Source: Chloroflexota bacterium
GTDB lineage: Bacteria; Chloroflexota; UBA11872; UBA12225
DNA length: 64,000 nt
Assembly: GCA_030447525.1 (NCBI GenBank)
Contig: JAUJOR010000001.1
Location: 549,466-613,465, forward strand
Direction: 5' to 3'
Shown here: positions 53,086-64,000 of the stretch, in pieces
Numbering within the stretch: position 1 is the first letter of the stretch
Layout: every line of letters begins with the position of its first letter
Notes under the pieces: model-generated
Databases searched by the model: none
Seen by the model: only the letters and a program-made list of their open reading frames with translations
Told to the model about the DNA's origin: nothing
Program-made: the position numbers and the translations under genes

Positions 53086-53391
53086 ATGGCGCCGTCTCCC
53101 CCTACCCCCACGGGGGGCGTGCAGATCGAGTTCTTTGGCCCGGCGCGCCTGGCGGTAGGCCAGAAGACTGCCGTGCTGCCGTACGACGTCGCCGGTTCCC
53201 TTGCCGCTGTGGTCGGCGCTCTGGCGGCGCGCTATCCGGCGCTGGTGGGGACGGCGATTGCGGCCGGCGGGCGAGGGCTGGTGGAAGGCTGCATCTTCAA
53301 CCTCAACGGACGCGACTTCGTGCCCCACCTTGACACCCAGCTCCAGCCCGGCGATACGGTCTTGCTGATCACGGCCGCCGGCGGGGGATAG
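53086..53391 (+). CDS. MoaD/ThiS-family sulfur carrier
   Basis: 101 residues, beta-grasp fold, ending in the canonical di-glycine (LLITAAGGG). The terminal Gly would be thiocarboxylated as sulfur donor in pterin cofactor synthesis. It begins the AOR operon, 13 bp ahead of the enzyme gene, the arrangement seen for tungsten aldehyde oxidoreductases. Start ATG 53086 chosen for the -10 box and homology starting at VQIEFFGPARL. Confidence 0.88.
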   Translation: MAPSPPTPTGGVQIEFFGPARLAVGQKTAVLPYDVAGSLAAVVGALAARYPALVGTAIAAGGRGLVEGCIFNLNGRDFVPHLDTQLQPGDTVLLITAAGGG

Positions 53392-53404
53392 GACGACGAC
53401 GGGG

Positions 53405-55324
53405 ATGGCCTTGTGCGGCTACGCCGGCCGGGTGCTGCGGGTCGACCTCTCTAGTGGCCAGGCCTGGGCTGAAGCCGTCGACTCCGAGGTGCTGCGCCTC
53501 ACCATCGGCGGCGTCGGGCTCGGTACGTACCTCCTGGCCACCTATTGCCCCCCGGGTGTCGATCCGCTGGCCCCAGAAGCGCCCCTACTGTTTGTCTCCA
53601 GCCCGCTGGTGGGGACGGCGGTGACCACTACTGCCAAGTACGCCGTACTGGCAAAGTCGCCGCTGACCGGGTATATCGGCGACTCGCTCTCTTCCAGCCA
53701 CCTGGCGCTGGAGCTGAAGCGGACGGGCTACGACGCCGTGGTCATTACCGGGGCCTGCCGGGAGTGGAGCTACCTGGTGGTCACCGACGACCCGCTGCGG
53801 CCGGTGGCGCTACACCGGGCCGGGCATCTCGCCGGCCTGGGCACCTGGCAAACCGAAAAGGCGGTGCGGCAGGAGCTGGCCGACCGGGGGCTTGCGGGGG
53901 CGCGTACGGCGGTGATCGGACCGGCGGGTGAGCACCAGGTGTTGTATGCCACCATTTCCAACGATGGCCGGCATGCCGGCCGCTGCGGGGGTGGCGCGGT
54001 CATGGGCAGCAAGCGCCTCAAGGCCCTGGCCCTGCGCGGCCGGGGACAGGTACAGGTCGCCGACCCCCTCCGGCTCCGGGAGGCGAACGCCCGCCTGATC
54101 GAGCGCAGCACCGGCCCAGCCACAGCCAAATACCGCCAGCTGGGCACTCCGGCCAACGTCCTGGTATTCGACCGCCTGGGCATTCTCCCCACGCGTAACT
54201 TTCAAGCATCTACCTTTGTGGACGCGGAACGAGTCAGCGGCGAAGAGCTGCTCCGGGTGCATCACGCGCAGACCGTCGGCTGCGCCAGCTGCACTGTGGG
54301 CTGCGAGCACCTGTACAAGACGCTGGGGAGCGGACCGGAGGTGACGTCCCGGCTGGAGTACGAGAGTCTCTTCGCCCTGGGGCCCCTGCTCGGGGTCGGT
54401 GACGCCAACGCCGTGATCCGCCTGGCCCGGCAATGCGATGAGCTGGGTATCGACACCATCAGCGCCGGGGGGACGATTGCCTGGGCCATGGAATGCGTCC
54501 AGCGTGGTCTCCTTTCGGGGGACCTGCCCGGGCTACGTGAGCCCCTGGGCTTCGGCGTTGTGGACGTGCTGCCGGCGGCGCTCGACGCCCTGGCCCACCG
54601 TCGCCCCGGCCTGGGCGATCTCCTGGCCGAGGGGAGCCGCCGGGGAGCCGCTCGGCTGGGTGGAGGGAGTGAGGCGTGGGCGATGCACGTCAAAGGGCTG
54701 GAGCTGCCGGGATACGAGCCGCGGGGCTTGCAGACGCTGGCGCTGGGCTTTGCCGTCTCGCCACGTGGGGCCTGCCACAACCGCAGCGCTGCCTACGAGC
54801 ACGACTTCTCCGGCCAGGTGGATCGCTTTGCCGCCGAGTTGGGGCGTGGCCGGCTGGCGGCCGACGCCGAGGACCAGGCTGCCGTGCTGGACTCGCTGAT
54901 TGTCTGCAAGTTCATTCGCCGGTGCTTTGACGATCTCTATGCGGACTGCGCGGCGCTCTACACCTACGTCACAGGGTGGGAAACGACGGGGGCCGATCTG
55001 CGCCTGGCCGGCGAGCGGATCAGCGCCCTCAAGAAGCGCTTCAATCTGCGGCAAGGGTGGTCGCGGGGGGAGGACACCCTGCCCCCGCGCATCCTGGTGG
55101 AGCGGCTGTCCGATGGCCCCGGGGCCGGGGAAGGCCTGACCCGCGCCGAGCTAGACGTCATGATCGCCGGCTATTACGCCGCACGTGGCTGGACGGCCGA
55201 TGGCCTCATACCGGCCTCCAAGCTGCGGGAGCTCAGCCTGGATGATGGCCCCCTGGCCCTCGCCGCACTCCCGCCGGCGGCCCCCCACGCCCCTCCAGCG
55301 CCCGGTCTGCCGGACAAGCCATGA
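53405..55324 (+). CDS. aor: aldehyde:ferredoxin oxidoreductase (tungsten family)
   Basis: 639 residues. Domains: the N-terminal AOR_N fold (LCGYAGRVLRVDLSSG; TIGGVGLGTYLLAT; STLVGT-like SSPLVGTAVTTTAKYAV) and the C-terminal helical AOR_C domain. The 4Fe-4S ligands are visible in CASCTVGCEHLY and C-K-F of LIVCKFIRRC. It would oxidise aldehydes to acids with ferredoxin. The operon supplies its cofactor genes MoaD and MobA. No evidence separates it from other AOR subfamilies (for example glyceraldehyde-3-P-type). Confidence 0.92.
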   Translation: MALCGYAGRVLRVDLSSGQAWAEAVDSEVLRLTIGGVGLGTYLLATYCPPGVDPLAPEAPLLFVSSPLVGTAVTTTAKYAVLAKSPLTGYIGDSLSSSHLALELKRTGYDAVVITGACREWSYLVVTDDPLRPVALHRAGHLAGLGTWQTEKAVRQELADRGLAGARTAVIGPAGEHQVLYATISNDGRHAGRCGGGAVMGSKRLKALALRGRGQVQVADPLRLREANARLIERSTGPATAKYRQLGTPANVLVFDRLGILPTRNFQASTFVDAERVSGEELLRVHHAQTVGCASCTVGCEHLYKTLGSGPEVTSRLEYESLFALGPLLGVGDANAVIRLARQCDELGIDTISAGGTIAWAMECVQRGLLSGDLPGLREPLGFGVVDVLPAALDALAHRRPGLGDLLAEGSRRGAARLGGGSEAWAMHVKGLELPGYEPRGLQTLALGFAVSPRGACHNRSAAYEHDFSGQVDRFAAELGRGRLAADAEDQAAVLDSLIVCKFIRRCFDDLYADCAALYTYVTGWETTGADLRLAGERISALKKRFNLRQGWSRGEDTLPPRILVERLSDGPGAGEGLTRAELDVMIAGYYAARGWTADGLIPASKLRELSLDDGPLALAALPPAAPHAPPAPGLPDKP

Positions 55325-55986
55325 TCCACCCACGGGGCAACGTCAGCGGCCTGATCCTGGCCGGCGGGAAGAGCCGCCGGCTGGGCCTGGACAAGTCCAC
55401 CATGGTTTGGCCGCCGGCCATGCCAGGCAGTGCGGCCCCCGAGGGTCCCCAGCGAACGCTGCTGGAGGTGACGGGGGCCCGGCTGGAGCAGGTATGTGAT
55501 GAGGTGCTGGTGGTTGCCTATCGGGGCAATCGCCCGCTGCCGTACCGGATTGTCCCCGACCTCTTCGAAGCCGGGGGCAGTCTCGGCGGCATCTACTCTG
55601 GCCTGGCAGCGGCCGCCTACGAGTATGCCCTGGCGGTGGCAACGGACATGCCCTTTCTAAGCCTGCCACTCTTGCGCTGGATGCTGTCCCAGCCGCGGAC
55701 GTACGATGCCCTGGTCCCCGTCCGCGCCGAGCCGGAGCCACTGCACGCCATCTATGCCCGGAGCTGCCTCGAGCCCATGCGCCGGCGCCTGGACAGCGGG
55801 CGACTTAAGATCACCGGGTTCTTTGAGGACGTGCGCGTGCAGTACGTCTCTACAGACACGCTCGCGGCCCACGATCCACCAGGCCTGTCCTTTTTCAACA
55901 TCAATACCCCAGAAGACCTGCAGCGCGCCCGGGAGATCGCCGCCGGCCGGAGGGACTCCTCCACACCAGAAGCCGAACCGGCGTAG
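55321..55986 (+). CDS. mobA: molybdenum cofactor guanylyltransferase
   Basis: Attaches GMP to molybdopterin to form the guanine dinucleotide cofactor, 221 residues. The nucleotide-binding motif is LILAGGKSRRLGLDKS; the second, metal/substrate motif is VATDMPFLSLPLL, and NINTPEDLQRA closes the family pattern. ATG overlaps the AOR stop (ATGA). It could serve formate dehydrogenase, which uses bis-MGD, as well as AOR. Confidence 0.93.
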   Translation: MIHPRGNVSGLILAGGKSRRLGLDKSTMVWPPAMPGSAAPEGPQRTLLEVTGARLEQVCDEVLVVAYRGNRPLPYRIVPDLFEAGGSLGGIYSGLAAAAYEYALAVATDMPFLSLPLLRWMLSQPRTYDALVPVRAEPEPLHAIYARSCLEPMRRRLDSGRLKITGFFEDVRVQYVSTDTLAAHDPPGLSFFNINTPEDLQRAREIAAGRRDSSTPEAEPA

Positions 55987-56095
55987 CCCCCCACGGAGCT
56001 GGGCGAGGGCCACCCCGCCACCGCCCCCCCGAAGACCAGTCGGTGGTAGTATCTGAGTGCTAGTTAGCTAGCTCTATATTTGTCAGGGGCGGGCG

Positions 56096-59224
<3,129 letters not shown>

Positions 59225-59238
59225 GCGGCGCCGGCCGC

Positions 59239-59292
59239 CTGAGCGCGTCCAGGGCGCTCGATGAAGCATCGCTGATCTGACGGGTCCAGGAA
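59239..59292. repeat. ~55-bp dispersed repeat, copy 2
   Basis: CCTGAGCGCGTCCAGGG ... CTGATCTGACGGGTC, matching 43121-43175. Confidence 0.55.
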
Positions 59293-59367
59293 AGAACGCT
59301 CCTGCGCTGTATAGCCCGCCGCCCGCCCGCCATCTATGCCCCGGTTGCAAGGCCTTGGCCGGTCGAG

Positions 59368-59390
59368 GCCGGCCAGGGCCCCTGGCCGGC
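59368..59390 (-). terminator. 11-bp hairpin between convergent genes
   Basis: GCCGGCCAGGG and CCCTGGCCGGC around one base, 20 bp past the stop of the epimerase gene. No U-run is visible. Confidence 0.5.
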
Positions 59391-59409
59391 GGCCCGGACG
59401 CCGGCGCGG

Positions 59410-60177
59410 CTAGGCTACGGCGAAGGGCAGACCTTCCGGCCACGTGTCCTGAGGGACGTAGCCGATGACGCGCCTGGCGGGCTCCAGGTCCATCCGCGGC
59501 CTCCCGGCCGGGCGGCTGCTGGCGTGCAAGATCACCGACGTGCCTCGCGGCGGGTTCGGCGACTCGACGCACCGCGCCAGGAAGCGGTCTGAGTCGCCGT
59601 GGCTAAGGAAGATGTCCGGGCCGGTCGCGCTGGCGGCCAGGCGGCGGGCCTCCTCGGGGTTGCGCGGCAGCCAGCCGATCCGCACGCTGATGACCGAGAG
59701 CTGGTGGACGCGGGCGTACATGTCGCCGGCCAGCTCCGCCCAGGCCTTGGTCAGGGCGTAGTGGTTGGTGGGCGCTGGCCCGTCCTCCACGGCCACGGGC
59801 CGGTCGTGGAAGCGGTGGCCGGAGATGACCTGGACGCTACTGGCCAGAACGAGGCGCTCGACGTCAAACTCCACGGCGGCCTCGCAGACGTGGTAGAGGC
59901 CCGCGACGTTGGGTTGCAACAGGACGTCGATGAAGTCGGCGGGGTTGGGGTAAGCGCCGAGATGGACGACGGTATCCACGCCGTTCACCGCCCGACGCAC
60001 CGCCTCCCGGTCGCTCAGGTCGCCCGTGACGTAATCGTCCAGGCCGGGCGCGGGCCGGCGGGCGAATCCGCGGACGGCGTGTCCGCGCCGAACCAGATAG
60101 CGGCACAGGGGCTCGCCGATGGCCCCGGTGGAGCCCGTCACCAGCACACATTTCGGAGTCGCGGCGCGATCTGTCAT
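59410..60177 (-). CDS. NAD-dependent epimerase/dehydratase, uronate-dehydrogenase-like
   Basis: 255 residues, extended SDR. Cofactor motif GSTGAIG near the start, the catalytic YxxxK as Y-A-L-T-K, plus RIGWLPRNPEEAR and a C-terminal PARRVIGYVPQD. The size and order resemble uronate dehydrogenases (oxidising galacturonate or glucuronate) or related short epimerases. ATG 60177 with GAGGAGA ahead. Fits the surrounding sugar catabolism but the substrate is not proven. Confidence 0.85.
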   Translation of the reverse strand: MTDRAATPKCVLVTGSTGAIGEPLCRYLVRRGHAVRGFARRPAPGLDDYVTGDLSDREAVRRAVNGVDTVVHLGAYPNPADFIDVLLQPNVAGLYHVCEAAVEFDVERLVLASSVQVISGHRFHDRPVAVEDGPAPTNHYALTKAWAELAGDMYARVHQLSVISVRIGWLPRNPEEARRLAASATGPDIFLSHGDSDRFLARCVESPNPPRGTSVILHASSRPAGRPRMDLEPARRVIGYVPQDTWPEGLPFAVA

Positions 60178-60283
60178 CGGGTCTCCTCAGCGTCGTCTGG
60201 GGTAGCCCATGTGTCGAAGTAAGGCGCCGGCGCGCCGCCCCAGTGTCGTCCCCAGCTGGCCCCAGCGTAGGTCCCGGCCCGCC

Positions 60284-60760
60284 TCACTGCAGGGCCCGGC
60301 GCAGGGACTCCTCTACCCCGGTAGGGAGGGTTGTCTGGCGCAGCGTACCGCGGAACGGCTCCAGGGCCGGAATGGCCGCCTCGAGGTTGCCCTCGCGGAC
60401 GACGAGGAACAGGGCCGAGGTACCGGGCCGCAGGGACTCCTGCACCTCACGCACGAACCCTCCGTCGACTCCCCTATCGAGCAGCGCCCCGACCCCGGCC
60501 CCGCCGGCCGCCCCGATCACCGCGCCGAGCGGCGGGAACATGAACGTCAGAATGCCGCCCAAAACGGCTCCGACTACCGCCCCGACCTCCGTCGCGCTGG
60601 AGACCTCGTTCCTGGTGTGGACCTTGCCACCCTGGTCCTTGACCACCACCGCCGTGTCGTCGAGCTGCACCAAGTCCTGCCGCTCCAGCCGCCGCAGGCT
60701 CTGCAAGGCTTCCCCCGCCTGCCGCTCGTCGTCGAACGTCATCACTACCAGATCGCTCAT
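60284..60760 (-). CDS. DUF1269-family protein
   Basis: 158 residues. The N-terminal ferredoxin-like part (LVVMTFDDERQAGEALQSLRRL) is followed by a Gly/Ala-rich hydrophobic stretch (GAVVGAVLGGILTFMFPPLGAVIGAAGGAG) and a C-terminal region with GTSALFLVVREG, as in DUF1269. Function unknown. ATG 60760 with GGGGAGGAG ahead. Confidence 0.9.
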   Translation of the reverse strand: MSDLVVMTFDDERQAGEALQSLRRLERQDLVQLDDTAVVVKDQGGKVHTRNEVSSATEVGAVVGAVLGGILTFMFPPLGAVIGAAGGAGVGALLDRGVDGGFVREVQESLRPGTSALFLVVREGNLEAAIPALEPFRGTLRQTTLPTGVEESLRRALQ

Positions 60761-61109
60761 CAGACTCGACTCCTCCCCTATGCCGGGGTGTCAACGGGCA
60801 CGCCATGGCCCCAACCCTTGGCGGCCCTGCCACACCACTAGGGCGCCGGCGGGACGGTACGCCTACCAGCCTACCAGCAGACAGAGCGGCGGTCGACCTG
60901 CACTGCCTCACCGCCGCCGACATACGTCTCGCCGTCATGGGCCGTGCCGGGCTGTACCCCAGGTCTAGCTCGAGGGCATGCTCAGTGAGCCAATCATGCC
61001 CATCTTCGAGAAGATGCCCCGGCGCATGCTGACTGTGAAGGGGCTGAGCCGGCGCGTCCTCCGGGCCACTGCCGAATACGATGCCTCAGTCTTGGGGCCA
61101 TGCGCCGAT

Positions 61110-61138
61110 TTGACAGTCTGCGAGGCGCATCCTACGCT
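61110..61138 (+). promoter_or_regulatory. sigma-70-like promoter of the binding-protein gene
   Basis: Perfect TTGACA (61110-61115), 17-bp spacer, TACGCT (61133-61138). Leader about 75 nt. Confidence 0.6.
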
Positions 61139-61168
61139 GGCGCGGAGCGACGCACCCGTGATCCGGGC

Positions 61169-61196
61169 CAGGAGCGGGGCCGCAGGAGCGGGGCCG
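61169..61196. repeat. two tandem 14-bp repeats
   Basis: CAGGAGCGGGGCCG twice, in the leader just before the AAGGAG site of the binding-protein gene. Confidence 0.7.
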
Positions 61197-61219
61197 CAGG
61201 AAAAAGGAGCCTCTAAGCG

Positions 61220-62659
61220 ATGCCAGTAGGATGTGCGAGGGTGCGCCGGAGAACGGTCGTACTGTCTGCCGGCGCGAGCGCCGCCGGTTCAGTCGTGGCA
61301 GTGGCCTGCGGGCCGCGGGAGGGTGGTGGTCCGGCCGGAGCTCAGGGTGGGCAGGGCGGTCTGGCCGGGCGTAAGCCAGTGGCCATCGAGTACTGGGGCA
61401 ACCCCCCACCGGCCGAGGGCAAGAACTTCCAGATGGACGTGTTTGACGCCTTCCAGGCCAAGTACCCTAACGTCAAGGTCACCTACGGCGCCACCAAGAC
61501 TGACGGGCAGGGCGTGGCGGCCGTTACAGCCATCACGGCGGCGATCGTCGCCGGCAATCCGCCTCACTTCGTACGGTTCGACCGCTTCCAGTCTCCCGCC
61601 TTCGCCGCCAAGGGCGTGTGGCAGCAGCTGGATGACCTGGCTAAGGCGGACAAGTTCGACTGGGGCCGCTTCGCCCCCCTCATCGTGCCAGAGGCCAGAG
61701 GCATCACCGACGGCAAGTGGTACGCCCTGATCCAGAACACCGACAACCGACTCGTCTACTGGAGCAAGGAGGCGTTCCAGGACGTGGGCCTGGACCCCGA
61801 GAAGGGTCCCGCCACGTGGGACGAGCTGCGTCAGATGGCCATCCGTCTCACCAAGCGCAGCGGGACGACCATCGAGCGACTCGGCTTCTCTACCGAGTAC
61901 GGCCAGGCGCACTACCATATGTTCGCCTGGCAGAACGGTGGCGGCTTCCAGTCGCCGGACGGCAAGCGGGGCACCTTGCCCCTCGGCGTCAACCAGGAGG
62001 CGCTGCAGTGGATGGCCGACCTCATGAAGGATCTGGGTGGCTATCAGGTGACGGAGGAGTTCCGTAAGGGCTGGGGCACGAACGCGCAGGACCCCTTCCT
62101 CACCGGCCAGGTGGCGATGCTCTACTCCGGGGGCGGCTTTGCCGGCACCGTGGCCCGGTACCGGCCGGACATGAAGTTCGGCGCCGCCCAACCGCCTCTG
62201 CGCAAGGCGGGCGATAAGCCACTCACCTGGTCAGGCGGCTTCAGCTACAACCTGGTGAAGGGCACCAGGGACCAGGACGTGGCCTGGGAACTCATGAAGT
62301 TCCTCATCAGTGAGGAAGGCTACGCTATTGGTGACGAAGGCGACAGCCAGCGCGCCCGGCAGTCCAGCGGCTTCTTCGTCCCAGGCATGTCCGGCCAGCC
62401 GGAGATGGACAAGAAGCGCTACGCCAAGTACAAGACCAACATTGCAGCGGTGGACAAGGTGGCCGAGATCGCCGTGCCGTTGATGCAGTACTCGCGCGTG
62501 CGTGAGCCCAGTATCGTCGCCCAGGTGCTCTGGGATGCCGTAAAGAACTCGCAGAAGGAGGCGGTGTCCCAGGCCAAGAGCGCCACGCAGGCGCTGGAAG
62601 ACAACCAGGCCATCTTGCAGAAGGCCCTGGACGAGGCCTGGGCCAACGTGCCGAAGTAG
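61220..62659 (+). CDS. ABC transporter sugar-binding lipoprotein
   Basis: 479 residues. Tat motif RRRTVVLSAG and a lipobox-like VAC followed by G. The family 1 solute-binding features are VAIEYWGNPPPAEGKNF, VKVTYGATKTDGQG and NPPHFVRFDRFQ. It shares the GQPExDKK region with the binding protein at 1-1196 and is similar in layout to that at 43387. ATG 61220 with AAGGAGCCTCTAAGCG. It is 277 bp ahead of a GH4 glycosidase, so an alpha-glucoside or galactoside is plausible. Confidence 0.93.
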   Translation: MPVGCARVRRRTVVLSAGASAAGSVVAVACGPREGGGPAGAQGGQGGLAGRKPVAIEYWGNPPPAEGKNFQMDVFDAFQAKYPNVKVTYGATKTDGQGVAAVTAITAAIVAGNPPHFVRFDRFQSPAFAAKGVWQQLDDLAKADKFDWGRFAPLIVPEARGITDGKWYALIQNTDNRLVYWSKEAFQDVGLDPEKGPATWDELRQMAIRLTKRSGTTIERLGFSTEYGQAHYHMFAWQNGGGFQSPDGKRGTLPLGVNQEALQWMADLMKDLGGYQVTEEFRKGWGTNAQDPFLTGQVAMLYSGGGFAGTVARYRPDMKFGAAQPPLRKAGDKPLTWSGGFSYNLVKGTRDQDVAWELMKFLISEEGYAIGDEGDSQRARQSSGFFVPGMSGQPEMDKKRYAKYKTNIAAVDKVAEIAVPLMQYSRVREPSIVAQVLWDAVKNSQKEAVSQAKSATQALEDNQAILQKALDEAWANVPK

Positions 62660-62675
62660 GCCGCCGCCGGCGGCC
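62659..62675 (+). terminator. GC hairpin after the binding-protein gene
   Basis: GGCCGCC, loop GCC, GGCGGCC, starting at the last base of the stop codon. No U-run. Confidence 0.4.
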
Positions 62676-62935
62676 CCAAGTCCGTCAGCGCTGCTCCCAC
62701 CGCCACGCCGTCGTCTGCCGCCGGGTACACCACAGCGCGTCGCCGGCCGCCGGGGGTACATTCACCTCCGGGCGGCCCGTCTGCCGGGCCTGGCGGGGGG
62801 ATGGGCAGCAAGGGGACGGACCGGCCCCCCGACGCGGCCGCGCATCGGCGCGCACCGGTTCGAGTGTGTAGCATGCACCGCGCGGGCGGAGCAGCAAAAG
62901 CCCGCCAGCTGACCGGGGAAAAGGGGAGTTTCGCC

Positions 62936-64000
62936 GTGGGGAAGGGCCTGAAGATCACCGTCATCGGCGCCGGCAGCGCGCAGTTCTCACTGGGGCTGGT
63001 GAAAGACCTGTGCCTCACGGAGAACCTCAAGGGCAGCTTGGTGTCGTTCATGGACATCGACGCCCAGCGCCTGGAGAACATCGCGGCGCTGGCGGAGCGC
63101 TACAGCCGCGAGCTGGGCGCCGACCTGCGCTTCGAGAAGACGACCAGCCGGCAGGAGGCGCTCAGGGGCGCGGACTTCGTGATCAACACGGCGGACGCCA
63201 AAGGGCACTACCACGCCCGGGCAGTGCGGGACCTCACCGCGCGGCACGGCTACTACTACGGCGCGGCCGGGATTGGGAGCTTCTACAACTTCGAGCTGAT
63301 GCTGGCGGTGGCGCGGGACATGGAGGCCATCTGCCCCGAGGCCTGGCTGATCCAGTCCGGCAACCCGGTGTTCGACGGCACGACGCTGATGACGCGCCAG
63401 ACGAAGACGAAGGTGATCGGCCTCTGCCACGGCCACTATGGCTACCTGCACATCTGCCAGGTGCTGGGGCTGGAGCCGGCGAAGGTGAAGTGGCAGGCGC
63501 CGGGTGTGAACCACGCCATCTGGCTGACCCACTTCCTCTATGAAGGGGCGAACGCCTATCCCCGCCTCGACCGGTGGATCGCCGAGCAGGGGCCGGAGTA
63601 CTGGGAGACGCACGTGGCCTCTCGGACGCACGACATCCAGATGAGCCGCGGGACGATCCGCATGTACCAGCTGTACGGCTTGATGCCCATCGGCGATACG
63701 CCACGGCAGGCGGCCTGGTGGACGAACACGGACATCGAGACGAAGAAGCGCTGGTTCGGGGAGCCATGGGGTGGACCGGACACGGAGCTGGCGCGGCCGG
63801 TGCACGTGCAGGGCCTGGAACACAAGCTGGCGCAGATCGCGGCTACCCTGAAGGACCAGGACGCAAAGGTAGCGGACGTGTTCGGGCGGACGAAGACGCG
63901 CGAGCAGCAGGTGCCGATCATCGACGCCCTGGCCAACGGGGTGGGCGGGATGTTCCAGGTCAACGTACCCAACAAGGGAGGCGCGCTGGAGGGGATCGAC
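62936..64000 (+). CDS. glycoside hydrolase family 4 (partial at the window end)
   Basis: 355 codons to the window edge. NAD+ and metal-dependent GH4 enzymes cleave alpha- or beta-glycosides by a redox mechanism. The N-terminal Rossmann motif is ITVIGAGSAQFSLGLVKDL; then ADFVINTADAKGHYHA, IQSGNPVFDGT, and the metal-ligand Cys/His pair region IGLCHGHYG and PGVNHAIWLTHF. It resembles the alpha-galactosidase/alpha-glucosidase subgroup. GTG 62936 with AAAAGGGGAG ahead. The C-terminus lies outside the window. Confidence 0.9.
   Translation, partial: MGKGLKITVIGAGSAQFSLGLVKDLCLTENLKGSLVSFMDIDAQRLENIAALAERYSRELGADLRFEKTTSRQEALRGADFVINTADAKGHYHARAVRDLTARHGYYYGAAGIGSFYNFELMLAVARDMEAICPEAWLIQSGNPVFDGTTLMTRQTKTKVIGLCHGHYGYLHICQVLGLEPAKVKWQAPGVNHAIWLTHFLYEGANAYPRLDRWIAEQGPEYWETHVASRTHDIQMSRGTIRMYQLYGLMPIGDTPRQAAWWTNTDIETKKRWFGEPWGGPDTELARPVHVQGLEHKLAQIAATLKDQDAKVADVFGRTKTREQQVPIIDALANGVGGMFQVNVPNKGGALEGID

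Larger units (their letters stand above)
60761..61219. other. 459-bp intergenic region
   Basis: No gene seen. It contains the promoter of the following binding-protein gene and a 14-bp tandem repeat. Confidence 0.6.

Noticed and set aside
60978..61229. 83-codon frame ahead of the binding-protein gene
   Set aside because: No homology, overlaps the TTGACA promoter and the 14-bp repeat, and no ribosome-binding site.
62851..62880. CGGTTCGAG as a tRNA T-arm
   Set aside because: No acceptor stem or anticodon arm can be built around it.

Overview
The window is GC-rich (my estimate is about two thirds G+C) and densely coded. It reads as a bacterial chromosome, most likely a heterotrophic Chloroflexota of the Thermomicrobia/Sphaerobacter type. 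That placement is inference. It rests on Tat-dependent lipoprotein sugar-binding proteins paired with Gfo/Idh/MocA oxidoreductases, on molybdo/tungsto-enzymes, on degenerate 'CHPERSEGSV'-type intergenic repeats, and on many apparently leaderless promoters. No rRNA, tRNA, CRISPR array, prophage or intact insertion sequence was seen.

Layout. 1-5086: truncated sugar-binding lipoprotein, M16 protease, metallo-beta-lactamase-fold hydrolase, M20 amidohydrolase. 5.5-10.1 kb: carbohydrate genes (GHL6-like glycosidase, Gfo/Idh/MocA oxidoreductase, aldose epimerase). 10.1-20.5 kb: PQQ-type sugar dehydrogenase, queF, an APH-fold kinase, metG, a GT87-like membrane glycosyltransferase, an anchored C39-like peptidase with a repeat domain, an MFS carrier, a DUF971 protein and a small membrane protein. 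20.6-22.5 kb: an M81 (MlrC-like) peptidase and a SelW-like selenoprotein with an in-frame UGA. 22.8-27.3 kb: a three-subunit xanthine-dehydrogenase-family molybdenum hydroxylase and a MoaD-like protein. 27.3-33.6 kb: a PLD-family protein, an NMT1-like binding protein, two MFS carriers and a CBS protein. 34.1-37.2 kb: Hsp20, BON and YihY/BrkB genes. 37.9-47.1 kb: sugar catabolism (three Gfo/Idh/MocA oxidoreductases, aldo/keto reductase, binding protein, TIM-barrel isomerase) with two gene remnants. 47.3-56.0 kb: a membrane formate dehydrogenase operon whose catalytic subunit is read through a UGA (selenocysteine), then a PRC-barrel-like gene, and a MoaD / aldehyde:ferredoxin oxidoreductase / MobA cassette. 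56.1-64.0 kb: a hybrid sensor kinase, a uronate-dehydrogenase-like epimerase, a DUF1269 protein, another sugar-binding lipoprotein and a GH4 glycosidase cut by the window end.

Functional themes. (1) Sugar scavenging: Tat/lipoprotein binding proteins sit beside intracellular oxidoreductases, isomerases and glycosidases, but no permease genes are present. (2) Pterin-dependent redox: three different pterin enzymes with two MoaD-like proteins and MobA. (3) Selenium: two selenoprotein genes, each with a hairpin just after the UGA whose apical loop contains GUC. The Sec insertion genes are not in the window.

Most noteworthy: the two UGA-Sec genes; a 76-bp intergenic element in two copies with perfect terminal inverted repeats in one copy and a compensatory change in its central hairpin; a ~159-bp MITE-like element in two inverted copies; a set of TANNNT -10 boxes 5-8 nt before start codons (leaderless mRNAs); and the 3' tail of a second binding-protein gene fused by an ATGA overlap to the next gene.
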